Positions 35,439 through 46,118 of a DNA stretch of 64,000 nucleotides are shown here, piece by piece (within the stretch, counting starts at the first letter, position 1; the number at the start of each line of letters is the position of its first letter). The notes under the pieces were generated by a model. That model worked only from the letters and a program-made list of their open reading frames with translations. It was not told where the DNA came from and did not search any database. Source of the DNA: Turnera subulata (lineage: Eukaryota > Streptophyta > Magnoliopsida > Malpighiales > Passifloraceae); the NCBI GenBank assembly GCA_028386065.3, contig JAKUCV010006774.1:1-64000 (forward strand). Direction: 5' to 3'. The position numbers were made by a program, and so were the translations under genes.

Positions 35439-36083
35439 GGGTGATGTTGCAGCAGAAATAACATATTATGACATATGCCCTTTTCCTGCTTGCTTAGAAG
35501 AAATGGTTTTTGAGCTGTGTTTTTCAGAACTTTCCGAGGAGGAATGAATCCTTGATGAGGTTTCAACCCCAAAAGTTGTAGTGTGGGATGGAGGAACTGT
35601 TCCAAAAACTAATGGAAGAAAAGGAGGTACATGGGGTTGTTGGGGTTGTAATGGATCAAAGAAAGGGAATTGGGAAGGTGTCGGTTGAGATTGATATTGT
35701 GGAGGCGTGAACAAAGATAAAGGCGAGGGTTGGATAGGTGATGACTGTTTTCTTTTTTACCGTTCAATCTCCCGTTGTTGAGCTCGCTCAACTTCTCTTT
35801 GGCGAATCTTAACAAAATCATCAAGATCTTCACAGAGTCGTTTCAATTCAGCATCCTTGCGACTTCGTTCTGGATCATGAATCAATCTTCTGGTGCGATT
35901 GATTTCTTTGAGTTCTGCTTCAAGGGTTAGAATCTTTGAATTGAGTTGTTTTTCTGTAGCCAACAGATCTGCTACAATGACATCAACTTTTTGCTCTGTG
36001 CGAGACGTGATCTGAACCACCTGAGAGAGTTTCTCAGAAATTTCTTTGGACTGATGATGATGAGCCTTAGAGGCTTGAGATTG
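35439..36083 (-). pseudogene. Caulimovirid coiled-coil/proline-rich linker, unit A
   Basis: Part of the polyprotein between movement and coat domains: a heptad-like, charged stretch (35757-36020; TRTEQKVDVIVADLLATEKQ) followed by a Pro/Gln-rich part (35466-35714). A TAA at 35757-35759 is shared with unit B. The coiled coil may correspond to a virion-associated function by position, but that is inference. Confidence 0.6.
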
Positions 36084-37625
36084 CTAGTTAAGGACTTGTT
36101 CAACCTGAGAAAGGGAAGGTCGATGTCCATCAGGTTGGACTGTCTGTGGGGGAGTCACAAAAGGTCTAGCTGAGATTTTGATGGATGGATCTGTGGATGG
36201 AATGAGGGGAGGAAAGTCTGCTTCAGAAAGCATCATACAAGTCTGAAGTGGAAGTGACGGTTCCTTTTTTGGTTTTGCCTCAAGTGTACAGAAAGAATAA
36301 CCTTCTCGGGCCAACAAGTCTAATGCTTTTACATAGACTGGGAGCAGTGGTGGAGGGCTGAGTTGACAGGGACAGATCCATGGAGCTTCAGGATCATCTG
36401 GTCCAGGTCGTTTGTGCCTCAATTTGCGACAAGAGGTAGGATAACGTCTCTTGGGCTTCGGAGTAACTGGGGGAACTGCTTCCAAGTCCAAATCAGATAA
36501 CTCAACGCAATTGCAACCTGGTTCACACATGGTCGGGTCTATATCCCAGACAAAGTGGCCATTGACATGGGATGCATAGACGTGTGATCCATCAGGGTGA
36601 AAATATGCCACTGGAATTTTCTTTTCTTTAGGAGTGGGAATTGGAATGATCATACAGGAATGATAGAAGGAAGAGAAGGAAGACGATGACTCAGATTTTC
36701 CATAAGTCATTTTCACAGTTCCATCTATCTGCTTCTGGAACGAAGGCTCAAGAAATTGCACCGGTTGTTCATTTCGTTGTAGCTTTTCATAATTAGTAAG
36801 CCATTCCCTTCGGATTAACTTTTCCAATTCTTCTCTAGGAAGCTATTGTGGTGGTTGGACAATAGCAGAGACAGATTCAGTATCAGCATAGATAAACAAG
36901 GGATCTGTCGAAACTTCTGAAAAACTGAGGTTGATAGCATGGTCTTCCAGACGATATACTATCTGATGATGTAGGGTTGCAGCTATGGAGGAAGAAGTTT
37001 GTTCAGCACCATATAGTTTAAGCTGAATCTTCAGTGCTCGTGGTAGGTTTTCATCCAGTAAAGACATATTGAAATTCGGGAAGAAGGTGAGCACAATACC
37101 TCTGGAATTTAAAGTAGTCAGTACTGTTCCGATCACAGCATGCTCATAATTCAGATATCGTGTATCCAATAATGAAAGCCTCGCTATAACTGGTAGACCT
37201 TGTCTTCCATGATAGGAGAGAACAAGTCTGATTGCTCCAAGATGGAGATGAGAGTATCTCTATTTTATCCGTTGAGAGATAAAGGAAGAAGGGATTTCCA
37301 AAGTAACATACTGCTCAGCAGAGTTTGACTTCAAGACACAGTGATTCATCTTCGAGGACTGGATGTATTCTTTGACAGCAGGACGTCAAGAAGAAATCAA
37401 AGTCTTTATAGCTCGAGAGATGGAGCCTTTTTTAAAGACTGTATAAGGATTAACTAAAGGAAGAGTTGAATCCTCAATCTTGACTTCTTCTGGAATATGA
37501 GTAATTTCTACTAAGTGATCTATTTTATGAGAATGGGTTCGTCTGACTGATTCAGGAGGAGAAATAGGGGAGAATGAGGTAAGTGTTTGAGGTATGGGAT
37601 TATGAGTCTCCTGGATGTTACTCAT
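36084..37625 (-). pseudogene. Caulimovirid movement protein region, unit A
   Basis: Starts at 37625 (MSNIQETHNP) and includes a 30K-superfamily movement-protein core around 37100-37300, then a Cys- and Pro-rich region (36084-36827). Movement proteins enlarge plasmodesmata for cell-to-cell spread. Interrupted by a private TGA (37386-37388), a TAG at 37260-37262 shared with unit B, a private TAG at 36843-36845, and a terminal TAG (36084-36086) also shared. Confidence 0.8.
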
Positions 37626-37867
37626 AGTTGTTAAAGGTTCTTCTCTTACTCTTCTTAAGGAACAATAGTATTTCTTACTCCCTCTTTAAGAACTCTGGTA
37701 CTATCCCCGAGTTAAAAAGAGATTACCGGACAAGGTAACCAATATGTGGTACGTGGCGTTGTGCACAAGCTCAACCTACCCAACCAGGTGGGGATTAGCT
37801 AGGTATGAGTTTCCAGCCGATATACCATATATCCATTTCCAAATATCCAGAGGGCTCCGCTACCACA
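37626..37867 (-). promoter_or_regulatory. Caulimovirid leader and tRNA primer-binding site, unit A
   Basis: Minus-strand TGGTAGCGGAGCCC at 37865-37852 is the minus-strand DNA primer site. The leader continues to the movement-protein start at 37625. The join to unit B RT sequence lies at about 37866-37870, within TCTGT immediately before the PBS. Confidence 0.75.
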
Positions 37868-38182
37868 GAAGGCTGTTTTTGGACGATCTTCTGGATGGAT
37901 ACCAAGCTGCCAAAAACCTGCTTTGAGATCAAACTTGGAGAAGATGAAAGCTTTTTTAAGATGGACAAACAAATTTTCAATTTTCGGAATGGGAAACTTA
38001 TCATCTCATAGGAAATGATTGAGTGGCTTATAGTTAATAACAAGCCTTCTTCCCACGTAAATTTTCTGTGCGCTTTTCCACATAAAATGCTTGGCATGCC
38101 CACTCAGATTTTGTAGGTTCAATCAGCTTTAATGAGAGTAGTTGATTGCATTCTTCCCTTGCAAGTGCCAAATCAGAAGGAG
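37868..38182 (-). pseudogene. Caulimovirid RT N-terminal part, unit B
   Basis: RT fingers region up to HPEDRPK, then direct fusion to the PBS of unit A at about 37868. Relative to unit A there are small indels near 38045 and 38250 that change frame. Confidence 0.75.
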
Positions 38183-38938
38183 TCATACCAGGATGACTGG
38201 CTTTTGTTGGATTAACGTCTTCACTCTTCTTGAAGGGTAAGGAGATGAAAACTCCTTATTTTTCCATAAAGGAAAAGGATGATTGAAATCTGTGTGAGAG
38301 TCTGCACAAGTCTTGAGAAGTAAATCACGAACCGTTTCAAAAGATGCTAGTACTTGGGCCAACGAATAGATCTTGATGATGTCTGTGTAAGGCTTAAAAA
38401 AACTTTTATACTTGAGTCCATTTGGAAAAATCTGAAGAGACCTGGCCTTTTGATAGAAATCAAAACCAACCACTATATCACGATCTGGAAGATGTGATCC
38501 AAGAATTTTTACCCGGACAACACAGCCAGGAAAGAACTGGATTCCTATGTTTCGCTTTGTGATCAGATGGGTTGTAAAGACCTTTCCATTTGCAGCCCAA
38601 AAATGTTGCTCATGTTTAACCCAATAATGAGCTGGTAGAATTTCTGGATTCATGATACTCTTTTGGGCTCCTGTATCCATAAAACCAATAGTTGAGATGG
38701 GCTTCTCATACTTATCTGGTAGGATTGACAAATTGACATATGGACTGGTCAGAGTGGGCTGAGAGGGTTGGGCCATAAAAATTGGAATATCTTCCTCAAA
38801 TGACGAGGAATCAGAGCCTGAAACTTCATCATCTATGACAGCAAGTGCAAAGATGGTTTCATTATTCATTTCTTCTTGCTCAGAGTAAAGAGATTCAATA
38901 TCCCCGTCAGAATCATTGAGATCAATCTGCAGAATCAT
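38183..38938 (-). pseudogene. Caulimovirid protease region, unit B (longest open stretch)
   Basis: Open from 38938 to 38183: acidic linker, then aspartic protease with GFMDTGAQKS, then the connection to RT (DIVVGFDFYQKA). It is in a different frame from the upstream coat-protein frame, so a frameshift lies near 38940-39140. Confidence 0.8.
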
Positions 38939-40376
38939 TTTTGCCGATTTGGCTGGCTTGACTGGACAGTTTTTTGCAAAGTGTCCTTTCTTTCCACAGA
39001 TGTGACAACGATCAGTATTTTTCCCTTTTTGAGACTTCTTGAAAAACCTATGACGACCTTTGGTTTTTTGAAAAGGCTTCCATTTTTCTGAACTTTCCTT
39101 TGAACTGCCTTTTGAGAAATCGATGTGATTGTTTCTTTCAGGAGCATTGTGTATCTTTGCATTTAATCTTCAGGCTGGGATTTTTGCAAGGTATCTTCAT
39201 GGTCAGGAATTTAGAAAAGTATTCCTGATTTTCACAGAGTATTTCAACGGACTCGAGTACCAACTGAAGAAGTACTCCAATCGTTGTTTGGGCAACATCA
39301 ATTCTTTGTATGGTGATTGCTCTTCGAACTGGAGGTTGGAGCTCATCTCGCAATGAAGTAAGATACGTCTGATTCAATGTATTCACGGACTTGTCATCTG
39401 TTACCAATCTCCAATAGTACTTCAGCATTCTTTGGTAATGGAAATCAAGATCCTTCTTCTTCATGGAACAACACTTCATCTGGTAGAATTCAGATTCTTG
39501 GCGATTCTTGAGTTTTATTACATCTCCAAAGAATGAGTAGTAGAAGTATGAAATGACTTCGTCAGTATTCTTGGCAGTGTGAAAATTTGCCTTCGACGAA
39601 TCTTGCATTTTATTGAACCATTCCCATAATGTGCCAATGAACCTAGAAGTGAATTCCTTTAGGATAAGATAAAGAGACTGTCCTGGGACTGTTCGCTAGC
39701 TTTCAATCCATGCCCAAAATTCAGTAAATTGGGATTGCCATTTTGATGGTGGAATGTCGTCAATAGTAAACCAGGGTCCCGACGCTGGCTTAGCAAGTAG
39801 ATCAAATGGATCAGCCATTGGAGTATCTGTAGGAGTCTGAGTGTGGCCTTGAGAAGACTGAGCCGTATCTTGAGCTTGACCATATCCCGGAAGATCATCT
39901 GGGACTTCCTCAACATGAGGTTGAGTAGAGGATGTAGCTGCTGTGGCCATACAAAGTTGAGTAATATCAGTCTGTTCATCTTCAGAGGACCAAACTTCAG
40001 AAACTTCTTCTGAATCTTCAGAGGATTGAGATTCCTATTCTGGTATAGGTTCTGGCATGGGTGATGTTGCAGCAGAAATAACATATTGTGACATATGCCC
40101 TTTTCCTGCTTGCTTAGAAGAAATGGTTTCTGAGCTGTGCTTTTCAGAACTTTCCGAGGAGGAATGAATCCTTGATGAGGTTTTAACCCCAAAAGTTGTA
40201 GTGTGGGATGGAGGAACTGTGCCAAAAACTAATGGAAGAAAAGGAGGTACATGGGGTTGTTGGGGTTGTAATGGATCAAAGAAAGGGAATTGGGAAGGTG
40301 TCGGTTGAGATTGATATTGTGGAGGCGTGAACAAAGATAAAGTCGAGGGTTGGATAGGTGATGACTGTTTTCTTTT
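38939..40376 (-). pseudogene. Caulimovirid linker and coat-protein region, unit B
   Basis: Pieces 40035-40334, 39696-39950 and 39138-39608 share one frame. The zinc knuckle near 38965-39015 keeps the full CCHC pattern (CHICGKKGHFAKNC), unlike unit A. Stops: TAG 39696-39698 shared with unit A; TAG 40035-40037 and TGA 39138-39140 private. Confidence 0.78.
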
Positions 40377-40706
40377 TTACCGTTCAATCTCCCGTTGTTG
40401 AGTTTGCTCAACTTCTCTTTGGCGAATCTTAACAAAATCATCAAGATCTTCACGGAGTCGTTTCAATTCAGCATCCTTGCGACTTCGTTCTGGATCATGA
40501 ATCAATCTTCTGGTGCGATTGATTTCTTTGAGTTCTGCTTCAAGGGTTAGAATCTTTGAATTGAGTTGTTTTTCTATAGCCAGCAGATCTGCTACAATGA
40601 CATCAACTTTTTGCTCTGTGCGAGACGTGATCTGAACCACCTGCGAGAGTTTCACAAAAATTTCTTTGGACTGATTATGATGAGCCTTAGAGGCTTGAGA
40701 TTGCTA
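40377..40706 (-). pseudogene. Caulimovirid coiled-coil segment, unit B
   Basis: 40377-40655 encodes the same charged heptad-like stretch as 35757-36020. TAA at 40377-40379 and TAG at 40704-40706 are both shared with unit A at an offset of 4620. Confidence 0.65.
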
Positions 40707-42241
40707 GTTAAGGACTTGTTAAACCTGAGAAAGGGAAGGTCAATGTCCATCAGGTTGGACTGTCTGTGGGGGATTCACAAAAGGTCTAGCTGAGATTTTG
40801 GTGGATGGATCTGTGGATGGAATGAGGGGAGGAAAGTCTGCTTCAGAAAACATCATACAAGTCTGAAGTAGAAGTGATGTTTCCTTTTTTGGTTTTGCCT
40901 CAAGTGTACAGGAAGAATAACCTTCTCGGGCCAATAAGTCTAATGCTTTTGCATAGACTAGGAGAGGTGGTGGAGGACTGAGTTGACAGGGACCGATCCA
41001 AGGAGCATCAGGATCATCTGGTCCAGGTCGTTTGTGCCTCAATTGGCGACAAGAGGTAGGATAACGTCTCTTGGGCTTCGGAGTAACTGGGGGAACTGCT
41101 TCCAAGTCCAAATCAGATAACTCATCACAATTGCAACTTGGTTCACATATGGTCGGGTCTATATCCCAGACAAAGTGGCCATTGACATGGGATGCATAGA
41201 CGTGTGATCCATCAGGGTGAAAATATGCCACTGGAATTTTCTTTTCTTTAGGAGTGGGAATTGGAATGATCATACAAGAATGATAGAAGGAAGAGAAGGA
41301 AGACGATGACTCAGATTTTCCATAAGTCATTTTCACAGTTCCATCTATCTGCTTCTGGAAGGAATGCTCAAGAAATTGCACCGGTTGTTCATTTCGTTGT
41401 AGCTTTTCATAATTAGTAAGCCATTCCCGTGGGATTAACTTTTCCAATTCTTCTCGAGGAAGCTGCCGTGGTGGTTGGACAATAGTAGGGACAAATTCAG
41501 TATCAGCATAGATAAACAAGGGATCTGTCGAAACTCCTAGAAAATTGAGGTTGATAGGATGGTCTTACAGATGATATACTATCTGATGATGCAGGGTTGC
41601 AGCTATGGAGGAAGAAGTTTATTCAGCACCATATAGTTTAAGCTGAATCTTCAGGGCTCGTGGTAGGTTTCCATCCAGTAAAGACATATTGAAATTCGGG
41701 AAGAAGGTGAGCACAATACTTCCGGAATTTAAAGTAGTCAGTACTGTTCCGATCACAGCATGCTCATAATTCAGGTATCGTGTATCCAACAACGAAAGCC
41801 TCGCTGTAACTAGTAGACCTTGTCTTCCATGATAGGAGAGAACAAGTCTGATTGCTCCAAGATGGGGATGAGAGTGTCCCTATTTTATCCATTGAGAGAT
41901 AAAGGAAGAAGGGATTTCCAAAGTAACATACTGCTCAGCAGAGGTTGCCTTTAAGACACAGTGATTCATCTTGGAGGACTGGATGTATTCTTTGACAGCA
42001 GGACGTCGAGAAGAAATCAAAGTCTTTATAGCTCGAGATGGAGCCTTTTTTAAAGACTGTATAAGGATTAACAAAAGGAAGAGTTGAATCCTCAATCTTG
42101 ACTTCTTCTGGAACATGTGTAATTTCTACTAAGTGATCTATTTTGTGAGAATGGGTTCGTCTGACTGATTCAGGAAGAGAAATAGGAGAGAATGAGGTAA
42201 GTGTTTGAGGTATGGGATTATGAGTCTCCTGGATGTTACTT
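40707..42241 (-). pseudogene. Caulimovirid movement protein region, unit B
   Basis: Homologous to 36084-37625. The start ATG of unit A is ATA here (about 42241). A 2-bp deletion near 42038 shifts the frame, TAG at 41880-41882 is shared with unit A, and private stops lie near 41567, 41619 and at 40740-40742. The Cys/Pro-rich part is open at 40740-41519. Confidence 0.8.
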
Positions 42242-42490
42242 ATAGTTGTTAAAGGTTCTTCTCTTACTCTTCTTAAGGAACAATAGTATTTCTTACTCCC
42301 TCTTTAAGAACTCTGGTACTATCCCCGAGTTCAAAAGAGACTACCGGACAAGGTAACGGATATGTGGTACGTGGCGTTGTGCACAAGCTCAGCCTACCCA
42401 ACCAGGTGGGGATTAGCTAGGTATGAGTTTCCAGCCGATATACCATATATCCATTTCCAAATATCCAAAGGGCTTTGCTACCACAGAGGC
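42242..42490 (-). promoter_or_regulatory. Caulimovirid leader and PBS, unit B
   Basis: Minus-strand TGGTAGCAAAGCCC at 42483-42470 corresponds to the unit A PBS, with CGG replaced by CAA, consistent with cytosine-deamination-type decay. The leader runs to the movement-protein start. Confidence 0.7.
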
Positions 42491-42900
42491 CGGGAGCTCC
42501 AAGGCTATATGAAACCGCTCATGGTGAGTAAAGAAGGATCCACTCTAATGTGGCAATCAGACCCCTTTTGCGATTTTATACAGCTATGGAGACCGTAACA
42601 TCAGGATAGAAGAAGAAGAAGAGAGTAATAGGACTATTGTCCTAAAGAATTTCAGAGAAGAGAGAGAGATCTAGAGAGACATGATGTATAAAACACAGGA
42701 TTTTTATTGATAGGAGTTCTGATGCCTTCCAATGTTTACAAGGCTCCCTTATATAGACAGGAGTATTTAGAAAAACACGAAAAAGAATGATGGATGATGA
42801 TGACTCCTCATTTCATTTACAACACACTTTAATAATACAACATAAAAGACAAAAGATAAACAGAAGTGGGTGATGACTCATCCTCCCACTTATTACAGCA
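42491..42900 (-). promoter_or_regulatory. Caulimovirid pregenomic promoter and poly(A) signal, unit B
   Basis: Minus-strand CTATATAAGGG at 42757-42747 is the TATA box and AATAAA at 42708-42703 is the polyadenylation signal, about 45 bp downstream. Upstream is a GATGAGTCATC-type site near 42870-42885; the second, close to the TATA box (near 42800), reads GAGGAGTCATCATC and is degenerate compared with the plus-strand copy. This spacing suits a terminally redundant pregenomic RNA. Confidence 0.75.
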
Positions 42901-42939
42901 CACTCATTACATTTTAATAATACAGCACACTTTAATACT

Positions 42940-43740
42940 TTATTTCCTGATTAGCTCCTCCGAATTGCAATCATAATACATGTCCGTCATGTCACAATCA
43001 TGGTCACTGTCTGAGTCAGGGTCTCGGGATAACTTATAAAATGCCAAGTCAAAGTTTGCGATTGGATCCTCATCAGTTTGTGTGGACCTCGAAACAGTAG
43101 ATGGAGTTGGTGAGACAGAAGGATGATGACAAAGCCATTGTGCCCAATTTCGAAGTTCAATGGGAACTGCCGGAGGAATATCAATTGTGTGGCCTGTAAC
43201 AGGTCTAGTAGGGGTAGAAAACAAAGAGGTTGAGGTTATGTTGGTGTTTCCGGGAATTGTGAATCCATTGAGACTACAGAGAAAGCTTCTAGCCTCACTG
43301 GCTAGGCGGGGTACATCAGCAATAGTTCCTTCAATGGTCTTCCATATGCGAACAACTGGTCGAGGAGCAATGGAGGAGTTATACTGAACATATGGTCGAT
43401 GTTTCTACCACATAAGCAGCAATAGTCTCCCTTTGTGCAGATGGGTGAGTGGTTTGAATTCGAGCATGCTCTCTTCTCCACCAAGAGAGAGGAGCAAAAG
43501 TTTGGAGGAAGTACCAACACTTGGAAGTGTGGGCATTCCTATTCAGGAGGTGTCGTAGTACCGGATGTACAGGAATATGGATGAGAGTATAATACAGAGT
43601 GGTGAGACACCAAAGATAATAATACAAAGATATAGGTCATGGTGTGGTGCCTAGGCTTGGAATGTTATGATAGGGAGTATCGATCAGGTAACGGGAAAGA
43701 CCTAGGACAAGAGAGATGTCACCAAGTGCTTCATGAACCA
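42940..43740 (-). pseudogene. Caulimovirid ORF2 (function unknown), unit B
   Basis: Small downstream ORF in pieces (43379-43627 and 42940-43224) with at least one frame break. It ends in a Ser/Asp-rich tail and EELIRK-stop. It shows the uninterrupted host site of copia-2: ctagc occurs once, at 43289-43293. I recognise no domain. Confidence 0.7.
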
Positions 43741-43777
43741 GAGTTTTGAAGTGAAAAAGATGATTCCTAGCATAAGT

Positions 43778-44935
43778 CTAGATACTATATATGGTATTAG
43801 GTCTTCGAAGGATGGGTGGTATGACAGGTTCAGTGGCTGAAAGATTCATGATATTTTGAACCTCATTTTCAGGAGGAGATGTGTTTTGAACAGGAGTGGC
43901 CATGTAAATAAAAGGAACTACTTGGGGAGTCGGAGGAGTTTGGATGATGGAGATGGTCTTTGGCCTGGAGAGTAGATCTACAAGAACATTGTGTTGGCCT
44001 TTTATATGCTCCACATAAAAGTCATATTTTGCAAACCAGTCCTTCCAGCGTAATAATTGTTTCTCTAGAAGGGACTTGTTCTTGAAATCTAAAATCTTTA
44101 GAAAGGAGGAGTTATCCATCTGTACCTTGAAGTGATGTCCAATCAAATGGAATTCAAATTTCTTGATCCCATTTTTGACTGCTAAAATCTCCTTGTAAAT
44201 GGTGTGGTAATGCTTTTCAGAGTCTTTGAATTGTCCACTAGCATGTCCACAAAGATGTTTCACGTTATCAATTTCTTCTAGGAGAACAACACCCCAATAA
44301 TGGTCACTAGCATCGGTCTGGAGGATGCGTAGGCCCACAAAAGGAATCTTCAAGGGTGGAGGATTCTGGGCTATTCGTTTCAACTGTTGGACAGCTGTTG
44401 TCTGTTCTTGACTCCATGGTGGAGGTGTCTTTTTCAGTATTTTTGATAAGGCTGAAGTGTGGGTGACGACTTTTGGGATAAAGTTGCGAAGATAATTGAA
44501 AATGCCGAGAAACTGCTGGACTTCTTTAGGGGACAGGTGTTCATCTGGAAAGGTGAGCAATTCCTGTGCAATATGCGGTCCTCGACTGTAGTGACCTGAT
44601 GAGATTTTCATGCCAAGAAAATCTACTTGAGGTTGGCCAATAAAGCTTTTCTTTTCCGACAGCATGATGCCATATTTTTGGACAATAGCTTGAAAGTCTT
44701 CTAATAATGCTCGGTGGGATTCCTCATCTTTTGAAAAGAGAAGGATATCATCAATATACACCAAAGTACTGTGGAGTATTGGTGCAAATATTCTTGTCAT
44801 TGCTTTCTGAAAAAGAGATGGGGCTACTTTCAAACCAAATGGCATGACCGTCCACTGATACTGAGCATCTGGAATACAGAAGGCTGTTTTTGGACGATCT
44901 TCTGGATGGATACCAAGCTGCCAAAAACCTTTATC
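43778..44935 (-). pseudogene. Caulimovirid RT/RNase H, unit B (open, N-truncated)
   Basis: An uninterrupted frame of about 386 codons. It has RT palm (active site YIDDILLFS), thumb/connection (FLGIFNYLRNFIPK) and RNase H (LQTDASDHYWG, HTIYKEILAVKNG, VDLLSRPK), then a short C-terminal tail ending at 43778. The RT N-terminus is missing because viral homology ends at 44935, where host-like sequence begins. This is the best preserved gene of the locus but it has no start of its own. Confidence 0.9.
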
Positions 44936-45189
44936 CAAAAACTGACCCAAACACCTTCCCCCCGATAGCCCAAATATCTATTTTTAGAATTAAAAATAGA
45001 ATGCAGATTAGTAGAACTAAAAGAAATATCTATTTTTACAATTAATTTTTTTGAAAAAAATAATAAAATAAAAGAAAAAGGAAAATAATAAAGATTTTCC
45101 AGTTCGGGTCAGGTTTCGGTTAGGCTTTGGGTATCCACCGGGTTTCGGGGCGGTTAGGCGAAGAACCCGGGTGAATAAACTGGCGCGTC
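44936..45189. other. Inner flank of the right inverted repeat
   Basis: AT-rich segment (44990-45095) followed by a stretch of ggtttcgg-type repeats (45100-45160). No coding sequence. It resembles sub-terminal DNA of a MULE-like element. Confidence 0.4.
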
Positions 45190-45322
45190 ATTGATTTCAG
45201 GGGTAAAACAGTCAAAATAAGCAAATTAGGCAAATCGGATTTAATTGAGGGACGAAATGTGATCAAATTGAAACACCGGTATGAATTGTGAAAATTAAGG
45301 CAACACAGGTACCAAAAAGGCA
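45190..45322 (-). repeat. Right inverted repeat of the 22-kb block
   Basis: Reverse-complement match to 22944-23085 (shared 'caccggtatgaattgtga', 'atgtgatcaaattgaaac', 'ggtaaaac.gtcaaaata'). Outer end is near 'aaaaaggcatt'. Confidence 0.6.
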
Positions 45323-45330
45323 TTCCGAAA

Positions 45331-45475
45331 GAAGATCACGATTTGGGAATTTTTGTGATGGTTTCATTAGCTTCAAGTCAATAGCTTTATACATGGATAC
45401 ATAACATATAAAAGGAAATGGGATCCTATACTAATTACAATTAACTATTTGATATTCTGATATATAGCACTAACA
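45331..45475 (-). repeat. Displaced 5' LTR part of copia-1
   Basis: Direct repeat of 19612-19725, ending cactaaca. The start of this LTR (tgtcgaacaaaagatca) is at 22894-22910, next to the copia-1 PBS. The two halves are now separated by the inverted-repeat block. Confidence 0.5.
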
Positions 45476-45646
45476 GCGCCAAATCACAAAATTCTTTCCA
45501 AATCAATTATGCCTAAGGTCATGTAATCAATTCTGATGAATCCTTAGCTCTAACATTTTAAGCTGCCACGTAACATTAACAACTCATCTTTCTCTTAAAA
45601 ATTAACATGTGTCACTACCAAAATTCTGAAACACCGGTATATATAG

Positions 45647-46068
45647 CAATGTTGTGAAAATTGGACCGGCCGGAAGGTTCGACCGGGTAACCGAGAACCG
45701 ATGGTCCATCCAGTTTTCAAGAACCTTAAAAATGTGATTTACTGTGAATAAGGTTTGACTGGACGGTTTTCCCGATTTTGGTCGAACCTTTCGAACCTGA
45801 TCCGGTTTTATCGAGTCAACTGCTTAAATTTTCTTTTTTTCCTAAAAAATTCTAATAACATGTATTTAGTGTTTATTAAATTAATTTACCACCATTATCT
45901 ATCTAAATTTTTGTATTACAAGAAAAATTTATAATTTAGCACATCATAATGTACATATAATTTATTTTTTTTCATTATTAATCATATATACCTGGTTAGA
46001 CCTCGGTTTTCTGAACCTTCACTTTTTCCAGTTCCAGTTCGATGGCCGGTCCGGTTTTCAAAACCTTG
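45647..46068. mobile_element. hAT-type MITE, 422 bp
   Basis: Ends are inverted: caatgttgtgaaaattggac at the left, and 'ccggttttcaaaaccttg' at the right. Both arms continue with ggccgg/ccggcc. The flanks carry a perfect 8-bp target-site duplication, atatatag at 45639-45646 and 46069-46076, as expected of the hAT superfamily. No transposase is encoded. Confidence 0.88.
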
Positions 46069-46118
46069 ATATATAGATGTCATGCCACTAGAACTTCCTT
46101 TTTGTAGTGTAAATGAAT

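Larger units (their letters stand above)
32348..37867 (-). mobile_element. Endogenous caulimovirid, partial genome (unit A)
   Basis: A minus-strand piece running from the PBS (37867 side) through movement protein, coiled coil, coat protein, protease and RT to a truncated RNase H (32348). It is about 95% like unit B by eye with a constant offset of 4620 bp over most of its length. It lacks promoter, ORF2 and the end of RNase H. All genes are interrupted. Confidence 0.9.
37868..44935 (-). mobile_element. Endogenous caulimovirid, full permuted genome (unit B)
   Basis: Minus strand order from 44935: RT, RNase H, ORF2, promoter, PBS, movement protein, linker, coat protein, protease, start of RT. 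About 55-60 bp of RT sequence occurs at both ends (44880-44935 and 37870-37925), so the unit is slightly more than one circular genome. The distance between the repeated landmarks is 7011 bp, taken as genome length. The single long polyprotein frame plus small downstream ORF fits petuvirus/florendovirus-like members of Caulimoviridae; exact genus needs a phylogeny. Confidence 0.9.
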
